Positions 1 through 4,429 of a stretch of 5,515 bases of DNA are shown here, one piece after another; the first letter of the stretch is position 1; each line of letters begins with the position of its first letter. This stretch comes from an uncultured Bacteroidales bacterium (GTDB lineage Bacteria; Bacteroidota; Bacteroidia; Bacteroidales; Paludibacteraceae), in the NCBI GenBank assembly GCA_946405045.1, contig CAMJFV010000156.1:1-5515 (forward strand). The letters run 5' to 3'. The position numbers were made by a program, and so were the translations under genes. Under the pieces are notes generated by a model. The model worked only from the letters and a program-made list of their open reading frames with translations, ran no database searches and had not been told where the DNA came from.

Positions 1-15
1 CACCATAATATCTTA

Positions 16-525
16 TTACGAATTGTTTGATTGAAGACCGAGCATCTTTTCATAGGTATCTGTGTTTTCAACGATCTCAATTGCAACTTCACCAGATTTT
101 TCAACGTGGCTCTTTGCAACTGCATTTCTGAAATCATGAGATCCCATCACACTCGTGTAGAATTTTTTCAGCTTTTTGCCGAAATCTTCAAGAATACCGA
201 GTTCTTCTTTTGTAAAAGCGCTCTTACACTTTTTCTTTTTGGTAGCCTTCGTAACAAACGCTGAAACGTTTCTAAGTCGAGCAAGTGGTCCTGATGTTTC
301 AACAACCCATCCGGATCCAGTATAGTATGAATTTTCATAATACCACGTACGACATTGATTAACTGTCCAGCGATCTTCACGAGACATTTTTCCAACTGCA
401 AGGATATCTCGTTCAAAAGCAACGAACGCATTCTTCAAACGTTGTTTGATGTTTGATGCATTTGTGAAGATCGAACCTTTCTCATGAGGATCATTGTCAT
501 CATCTGAATCACTGAAAGGATTCAT
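16..525 (-). CDS. C-terminal -1 frame ORF, probably the frameshift extension of the upstream 294-residue protein
   Basis: Unrecognised protein of 169 residues if counted from the ATG at 525. It starts with an acidic Ser/Asp patch (SDSDDDND). A helical basic/aromatic segment follows, with a Trp/Tyr-rich stretch (TWYYENSYY near residues 60-68), a Lys cluster (TKKKKCK near 95-101) and an acidic tail ending QSNNS. The ATG is doubtful. The bases just upstream of it on the minus strand contain no GGAG-like site, whereas the other called genes here have strong ones. The frame stays open upstream for 36 more codons, to 633, with no ATG, GTG or TTG. Those codons read as phage-like protein, including YQES and SSEKA. 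This fits translation by -1 frameshifting from the 294-residue gene at 627-633. The alternatives are a weak internal start at 525 or a homopolymer indel. Coding status is fairly secure; start and function are not. Confidence 0.75.
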   Translation of the reverse strand: MNPFSDSDDDNDPHEKGSIFTNASNIKQRLKNAFVAFERDILAVGKMSREDRWTVNQCRTWYYENSYYTGSGWVVETSGPLARLRNVSAFVTKATKKKKCKSAFTKEELGILEDFGKKLKKFYTSVMGSHDFRNAVAKSHVEKSGEVAIEIVENTDTYEKMLGLQSNNS

Positions 526-592
526 GAAAGCTTTCGCATCATCTTCGCTTTTGAAATGCGTCTTGATAGCTTTCTCTGACGATATTGATTCC

Positions 593-616
593 TGATACAG
601 ATGACCGTCAGTATCA
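593..616 (-). other. possible stem-loop downstream of the slippery site
   Basis: On the minus strand, TGATAC (616-611) pairs perfectly with GTATCA (598-593) around a 12-base loop, and two more pairs (GA with TC) can form inside. It starts 10 bases after the heptamer, slightly more than the usual 5-9 base spacing of frameshift stimulators. An alternative overlapping stem pairs GATGA with TCATC, so the region may switch between folds. It is a weak structure, assessed by eye only. Confidence 0.35.
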
Positions 617-620
617 TCCT

Positions 621-1505
621 TTACTCGAAAAAATCATCATCCGAAGATTCATCAGTTTTCTGATAAATGCGATCGAAGAACGACTCATTGATCGGACGGG
701 GTTGCTGCCATTTATCGATACGGGTCATCGTTGGATCCATCTTGAACAGATAATCCATTTCGGACATACAGAACTCAATGATCGCCAGCTCCATGCTCTG
801 TTCCTGTGTAATCGGAATATTCCGTACAGCAGCTTCAGTCATAATTGTCTGATGGATGTTCATGATGACAGATTCGGACTGAACGTCTTCACCTTCAACA
901 TCAGCATCTTCCACATTTGGATCTTTTGCTGATGTGCTTTTGATTGTGAGCTTCTCATCCAGACCTTGTGTCGTTGGAGCAGCATTCGAGTCTTTGATCT
1001 CCTTGGCAATATCGTTGACCACCTTTTGGGATACGATATCACGCAGTTTCTGACGAAGCTGCTCGTAGTTCTCGATGTTAGGTAGCTCGGCCTTCATATT
1101 TGCAATGTCCTGGGTAAATGCATCATCCTGAGTTTTAGCGACTTTGTCGGCAGTCTCATCAGCTTTGTTGTCAATCTCCTGAACGATGTCTTCCATCATC
1201 GGAGACTTCATCTTACCACAGCACTTGCGTAGATAATCATAGCATCCGCAACCATATTCGTCACGGATGTGTTGCATAATGGACTGATCGATCATACCAT
1301 CGAGGTCCTTTGTATCATCGTGCATCATAGCTGAGATCACATCACGCAGAACATACAAAGACAGCTTCTCACGGAACTGTCCAGCATCAAATGTCTGTGG
1401 ATGTTTGACACCCATGTTTTGATGCATCGTAGAATTGATGGTGTTCGGGAATTTGTTGTTAGCACCATCGATGATGCTATCAAGCATATCCTTAATATCA
1501 GGCAT
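621..1505 (-). CDS. acidic helical phage protein, zero-frame product of a putative frameshift gene
   Basis: 294 residues, family not recognised. It is predicted to be mostly helical by eye: an amphipathic N-terminus (MPDIKDMLDSIIDG), a helical region around 43-80, and a Cys cluster C86-x-C88-x6-C95-C96. A charged coiled-coil-like segment follows (about 104-172), then an acidic linker (about 184-212) and a C-terminal helical part (about 213-262). Possible protease-type sites are I-N-E|S-F-F at 272-277, V-Q-E at 108-110, and Q-S-E|S near 209-212. The start is well fixed by AAAGGAG nine bases upstream. The gene lies 15 bp after the stop of the 884-residue gene, and its Shine-Dalgarno site touches that stop, so the two are probably cotranscribed and coupled. 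The C-terminus is Asp-rich (SSDDDFFE), and its last codons form a T_TTT_TTC slippery site just before TAA. A capsid-core or assembly (chaperone/scaffold-like) role is inferred from neighbours and composition, not from homology. Confidence 0.9.
   Translation of the reverse strand: MPDIKDMLDSIIDGANNKFPNTINSTMHQNMGVKHPQTFDAGQFREKLSLYVLRDVISAMMHDDTKDLDGMIDQSIMQHIRDEYGCGCYDYLRKCCGKMKSPMMEDIVQEIDNKADETADKVAKTQDDAFTQDIANMKAELPNIENYEQLRQKLRDIVSQKVVNDIAKEIKDSNAAPTTQGLDEKLTIKSTSAKDPNVEDADVEGEDVQSESVIMNIHQTIMTEAAVRNIPITQEQSMELAIIEFCMSEMDYLFKMDPTMTRIDKWQQPRPINESFFDRIYQKTDESSDDDFFE
627..633 (-). promoter_or_regulatory. T_TTT_TTC slippery heptamer (candidate -1 ribosomal frameshift site)
   Basis: On the minus strand the zero-frame codons are GAT TTT TTC GAG TAA. 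The last T of GAT plus TTT and TTC form the canonical X_XXY_YYZ heptamer in the correct phase. The stop follows after one codon. The upstream sequence carries only a weak GGATGAT Shine-Dalgarno-like element, and a hairpin can form about ten bases downstream. The T6 run is also a possible site of sequencing indels. Confidence 0.65.
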
Positions 1506-1514
1506 TATGATTCA

Positions 1515-1521
1515 CTCCTTT
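1515..1521 (-). promoter_or_regulatory. Shine-Dalgarno of the 294-residue gene
   Basis: AAAGGAG on the minus strand, nine bases before the ATG at 1505. Its first base is shared with the TGA stop (1521-1523) of the upstream gene, which favours translational coupling. Confidence 0.85.
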
Positions 1522-4175
1522 CAATTTGATTTGAATTTCGACACTAGGTCTTTTGCAAAGTCTGCAATTGTTTGAGCAGCTCTCATAATTGCAATACCCT
1601 TTTTCTTATGAATCAGATCCGGAGTACCATTCACAACTGGAGTTGCTTCAACATTTGTGCCTTGTGCAGAAACCTTAATGGCAACCTCAGGTTTTTCTTT
1701 TGATTTCATCGTGAATGTTGGAATCATTGATCCACCAATGAAATCAAATGCATCAGACAACATATTTCTCAACTGATTTTGAACATTGAGAAGTGCTGCA
1801 GATGTTGCTGCCTCTTGTACAAGTGCTGACTCTTGAACGGAATCATCACCGGACAGCTTCTTTTTGAAGTCATCCCAAGTTTTTGAAATAAAGATTAGAC
1901 GTTTGCCCTCAGGATTATCATGAATATTTATGAACATGCGCTCATCGGACTTGGACGAATTACCCATGAGGATTTCATTACCAAAGCCATCATTTGCGAG
2001 TGCAATGAACTTACCACCATTACCATCATAATCAAACGGGTTTTCGATACTTCTCTCAATCTGTTTGGGTCCATAGAATTCGAAAGAACCGTGACGACTG
2101 TTTTTGTCATGTTTGACAGTAAAAGTCCCGGACTCGTCGTTGACGAATTTCTTATAACTCTCAGGGAGTTTCCGTCCGAGTTTATTTTCAACTGTGGTGA
2201 AGTCCAGACTCTTCGGTGCCGCAGCTTCCTGGACAGGTTTTCCAGGCTGCTTTTGTTCAACAAGTTTCGCAACACCGGTTGCTTGTTGAACGAATGCTTT
2301 GATCAGACGCTTGACAGCCTGTACACCTTGAGGGTCAAGATCAGCACGCATCATAGCCATCAGATCAGATAATAGCGCATTCAATTTCAGCAACTGTTTT
2401 CTTTCACCTTCATTGAAAACGTCCGTCATCTTGGAAGCTTTGTGAACAACATAGTTCAAACGTTTTCCTTGCTTTCGGAACTTGGCGCACAGCGTCCCAA
2501 TTTCCATTTCAGAATCATTCAGGACACCGAGTGTTTTTCTGAGGTGAATATCCAGTTCCTTACCGATATTCCCTCGTGTCAGAAAAAAAGCTTCCTGCAC
2601 TCCTTCATCACCTTCCGACAATTCATCAGAAGTGGTTCCTTCGCCGTTGTTCAGGAAGTCTTTGATCTGCTGGAATGTCATCTTTTCGATCTTGTCAGCA
2701 GCAGCAGCCTTCAACTCTTCCGGAGTCATATTATCGACATCAACATCTGAAGTTGCACCAGCTTCGTCAGTTGAATTTTCATCAGCATCGCCAAGCTCAG
2801 CATTCACATCTTCTTCCGTTGGTGCATCAGTTGTATCAAGATCAGATACATCGGCATCAGCGGTTGCATCATCAACACCGTCGACACTCAGACCCTCTTC
2901 ATTTGCATCATTCTGCGTTTCATCAGCAACCTTTTCGGCAATCTGATCCGAAACGTTATTTGCAACGGCAACCTCTTTTGGTGCATCGTTTGCATCACCT
3001 TCCGTCGGAGGAGCATCTGCTGTAGCAGTTGCAGCATTTGCATCAGTACCACCAGAATTTGCATCCGGAGCAGCATCTCCGTTTCCGAATGACACACCTG
3101 AAGCATTTTCATCAGTAGACGGAGGCGCATCGGCATCGCCGAAATCGATGCCTTCCTGATAGTATTCATCTTGCGCAAAACGATTCAAAGTCCGAGGTTT
3201 CCACTCAGCCGCTTCTTTGATGAGCTTCGAGCCCTCTTTCTTAGAAATCGTATGAAGTGATTTCATCGTAGCCGGCGAAACGGGTTTCAGATCACTTGCC
3301 GTAAGTCCTTTTGCAGCATCAGCGTGTGCACCCTTTTCTTTTATCGGCATAGCCCACACAATCATTTTATTCGTATCAACATTGTCGAACTCGAATTCAA
3401 TGTATACACAATATTTATCGGCGGGATCAACCGGGACGTGCAGCTTTGATGGTTTTGCATGTTCCCAAATGTCTGCAACCGAGCTTGCTTCACACATACC
3501 GCCATATCTTTCAAATATGACTTGTTGTAAAACTCTTCCGGAGTCAGGAAGTCCCATCATGTTCGAGAATATATTGATCGATTCAAGTTGCTTCTTCGTA
3601 ATGCGATTCTTTTTATCGCATACAAACCAGCAATCGAGATACAATGAATATTCTTCACCTTTGCGTTCACCGAAATGAACTTTTATGGAAGAAGGAACTC
3701 TCGGATCATTGATCGGAATCTTATCGAAACCGAACAAACCTTCTTGAACAACATAATCCATGTATTCCTGATAGTTCCGTTCGGCAATACTGTAGCAACG
3801 ACCTTCAAACACACCACGAGTTTCACGTCCCAATGGACGAGTCGTTTCAAGCGCTTCCTGATAGAAGTCGTCAAGAGTCTTCATTTGGCTGTAATCAGAT
3901 TCCTGAACGGTTGCATCCATCGGAACATCCACAACGCGATTGTCCAGAAGGTTCAATTCGACAGATGTGATCTCGATATCATCAGCAAGAGGAATATCGA
4001 CATTTGCGAACTGACGCGGGCCGTTTGTGATTGTACCATTCATGGTCAAATCATCAAACTCTTGGAAAAGATGTGCACATTCCAGCACAGCTTCATCCAT
4101 CAACTGCTCCTGCACTGTATCTTCCTGCAGTGAAGGATTCATTTCTTGCAGCTGTTGCTTAATGTAATCAAGCAT
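1521..4175 (-). CDS. 884-residue multidomain acidic phage protein with SUKH (SMI1/KNR4) domain and repeated V-Q-E motifs; likely protease-processed precursor
   Basis: Strong start: AAGGAG nine bases before the ATG. Visible regions: a Q/E-rich helical N-terminus (1-40); an acidic segment (58-92); an unassigned alpha/beta domain (about 146-320, with LYLDCWFVCDKKNRI and YCVYIEFEFD strands); a low-complexity Asp/Ala/Asn/Gly/Thr stretch (about 342-525); a helical domain (529-645); a SUKH/SMI1-KNR4-type domain (about 655-775: KLGRKLPESYKKFVND, FIALANDGFGNEI, ERMFINIHDN, WDDFKKKL); and a C-terminal domain (789-884). V-Q-E occurs at 21-23, 90-92, 143-145, 526-528, 648-650, 780-782 and 786-788. All but the first are followed by A, S or G. 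Y-Q-E occurs at 105-107, 135-137 and 339-341. These sites sit at domain borders and resemble the x-x-E sites of phage prohead proteases (T4 gp21, phiKZ gp175). No membrane segment or signal peptide is seen. An inner-capsid/core precursor role is inferred. The gene lies 77 bp after the 48-residue gene and just before the 294-residue gene. Confidence 0.93.
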   Translation of the reverse strand: MLDYIKQQLQEMNPSLQEDTVQEQLMDEAVLECAHLFQEFDDLTMNGTITNGPRQFANVDIPLADDIEITSVELNLLDNRVVDVPMDATVQESDYSQMKTLDDFYQEALETTRPLGRETRGVFEGRCYSIAERNYQEYMDYVVQEGLFGFDKIPINDPRVPSSIKVHFGERKGEEYSLYLDCWFVCDKKNRITKKQLESINIFSNMMGLPDSGRVLQQVIFERYGGMCEASSVADIWEHAKPSKLHVPVDPADKYCVYIEFEFDNVDTNKMIVWAMPIKEKGAHADAAKGLTASDLKPVSPATMKSLHTISKKEGSKLIKEAAEWKPRTLNRFAQDEYYQEGIDFGDADAPPSTDENASGVSFGNGDAAPDANSGGTDANAATATADAPPTEGDANDAPKEVAVANNVSDQIAEKVADETQNDANEEGLSVDGVDDATADADVSDLDTTDAPTEEDVNAELGDADENSTDEAGATSDVDVDNMTPEELKAAAADKIEKMTFQQIKDFLNNGEGTTSDELSEGDEGVQEAFFLTRGNIGKELDIHLRKTLGVLNDSEMEIGTLCAKFRKQGKRLNYVVHKASKMTDVFNEGERKQLLKLNALLSDLMAMMRADLDPQGVQAVKRLIKAFVQQATGVAKLVEQKQPGKPVQEAAAPKSLDFTTVENKLGRKLPESYKKFVNDESGTFTVKHDKNSRHGSFEFYGPKQIERSIENPFDYDGNGGKFIALANDGFGNEILMGNSSKSDERMFINIHDNPEGKRLIFISKTWDDFKKKLSGDDSVQESALVQEAATSAALLNVQNQLRNMLSDAFDFIGGSMIPTFTMKSKEKPEVAIKVSAQGTNVEATPVVNGTPDLIHKKKGIAIMRAAQTIADFAKDLVSKFKSN
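1830..2225 (-). other. SUKH (SMI1/KNR4) domain segment framed by V-Q-E motifs
   Basis: Residues 651-782 of the 884-residue protein. SUKH hallmarks visible are the N-terminal helix with V-E-x-K-L-G-x-x-L-P-x-S-Y-x-x-F, the central strand with I-A-L-A-N-D-G-F-G-N-E, a further strand around R-M-F-I-N-I-H-D, and the closing W-D-D-F helix. The segment lies between V-Q-E|A (648-651) and V-Q-E|S (780-783), so cuts there would release an intact domain of 132 residues. SUKH proteins are mostly immunity proteins against toxins, with some scattered viral versions. The function here is unknown. Confidence 0.75.
2601..3152 (-). repeat. low-complexity Asp/Ala-rich coding stretch
   Basis: Residues 342-525 of the 884-residue protein are dominated by Asp, Ala, Asn, Glu, Gly and Thr, with degenerate short units such as G-D-A-D-A-P, T-D-A-N-A and G-D-A-N-D-A-P. 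In DNA this appears as many scattered GATGC/GCATC words. Only the region around 401-425 and 481-510 has helix-like hydrophobic spacing. It is probably a disordered acidic linker or scaffold-like segment, bounded by Y-Q-E|G (339-342) and V-Q-E|A (526-529). Confidence 0.8.
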
Positions 4176-4184
4176 TTACTATCG

Positions 4185-4190
4185 CTCCTT
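4185..4190 (-). promoter_or_regulatory. Shine-Dalgarno of the 884-residue gene
   Basis: AAGGAG (preceded by more A residues) on the minus strand, nine bases before the ATG at 4175. It fixes the start codon. Confidence 0.85.
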
Positions 4191-4211
4191 TTCATAAATT
4201 TTTTAATGAAA

Positions 4212-4232
4212 TGAAAACATACATAGTTTTCA
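4212..4232. repeat. short perfect inverted repeat in the spacer
   Basis: Arms TGAAAAC and GTTTTCA (7 bp each) flank a 7-base loop, in the 77-bp gap between the 48-residue and 884-residue genes. The stem is AT-rich and there is no T-tract directly after it on the minus strand, so it is a poor intrinsic terminator. It could be an RNA-processing hairpin, a protein site, or chance. Confidence 0.35.
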
Positions 4233-4252
4233 AGAACGGCGAGGATATACGT

Positions 4253-4399
4253 TTACAAGATGACACCGAATACTTCCAGAAAGATCTCTGAAACCATGTC
4301 TGGAGTTAACTCTTGGATACCGATGTCTTCTAATTCCATACCCTCTTCTAGTGTAACACCATTGATTGAGGGTTTGTTTTCGAGATCTTCGTAATTCAT
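4253..4399 (-). CDS. small acidic phage protein (48 residues)
   Basis: Unrecognised 48-residue protein beginning MNYEDLENKPSINGVTLEEG and ending FLEVFGVIL. It is rich in Glu and hydrophobics, with an amphipathic C-terminal helix (about 31-48), and its acidic composition matches the downstream leftward genes. Two overlapping ATGs are available. The one at 4399 is preferred because AGAGGTG lies six bases upstream. The other, at 4403, would be only about two bases from that site and would give an Arg-rich, shadow-like product. It is the first gene of the visible leftward block and lies 30 bp from the divergent polymerase gene. It could be a regulatory or small virion protein; no function is assigned. 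Confidence 0.7.
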   Translation of the reverse strand: MNYEDLENKPSINGVTLEEGMELEDIGIQELTPDMVSEIFLEVFGVIL

Positions 4400-4403
4400 T
4401 CAT

Positions 4404-4412
4404 ATCACCTCT
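4404..4412 (-). promoter_or_regulatory. Shine-Dalgarno of the 48-residue gene
   Basis: AGAGGTGAT on the minus strand; the AGAGGTG core is six bases from the ATG at 4399. It decides between the two overlapping ATGs. It lies only two bases from the opposite-strand ribosome binding site of the polymerase gene. Confidence 0.75.
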
Positions 4413-4414
4413 TG

Positions 4415-4421
4415 AAAGGAG
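4415..4421 (+). promoter_or_regulatory. Shine-Dalgarno of the polymerase ORF
   Basis: AAAGGAG on the plus strand, eight bases before the ATG at 4430. It shows that this ATG is a genuine start, rather than an internal Met of a longer polymerase. Confidence 0.88.
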
Positions 4422-4429
4422 CAAATTTC

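Larger units (their letters stand above)
16..1505 (-). other. predicted -1 frameshift fusion product (496 residues)
   Basis: If ribosomes slip back one base on T_TTT_TTC, residues 1-293 of the zero-frame protein continue as R-V-K-D-D-T-D-G-H-L-Y-Q-E-S and on through 34 linking residues into the 169 residues read from 525. The total is 496 residues. The -1 frame has a TGA at 634-636, directly upstream of the slip site, and the zero frame stops at 621-623. The only window in which the two frames overlap is therefore about a dozen bases, and it contains the heptamer. Phages use -1 slippage to make two forms of tail assembly chaperones (the lambda G/GT type) and some capsid or decoration proteins. 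Which of these applies here cannot be told from sequence alone. Confidence 0.6.

Noticed and set aside
585..932. Plus-strand open frame of 115 codons
   Set aside because: It lies antisense to the 294-residue gene, has no ribosome binding site, and its composition is typical of a shadow frame.
2632..3025. Plus-strand open frames rich in Ser/Ala or His/Gln opposite the Asp/Ala stretch
   Set aside because: They are by-products of the repetitive GATGC-type codons on the coding strand and have no start signals.
3675..4133. Plus-strand open frame of 152 codons
   Set aside because: It is fully antisense to the well-supported 884-residue gene, lacks a Shine-Dalgarno site, and shows no protein-like domain pattern.
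4212..4232. Inverted repeat as an intrinsic terminator
   Set aside because: The stem is AT-rich and only 7 bp, and no U-tract follows directly, so terminator function is not supported.
4230..4424. Minus-strand Arg-rich frame starting at a TTG
   Set aside because: Its start overlaps the ribosome binding site region and the product is Arg-rich. The overlapping frame from the ATG at 4399 has correct spacing and a composition matching its neighbours.
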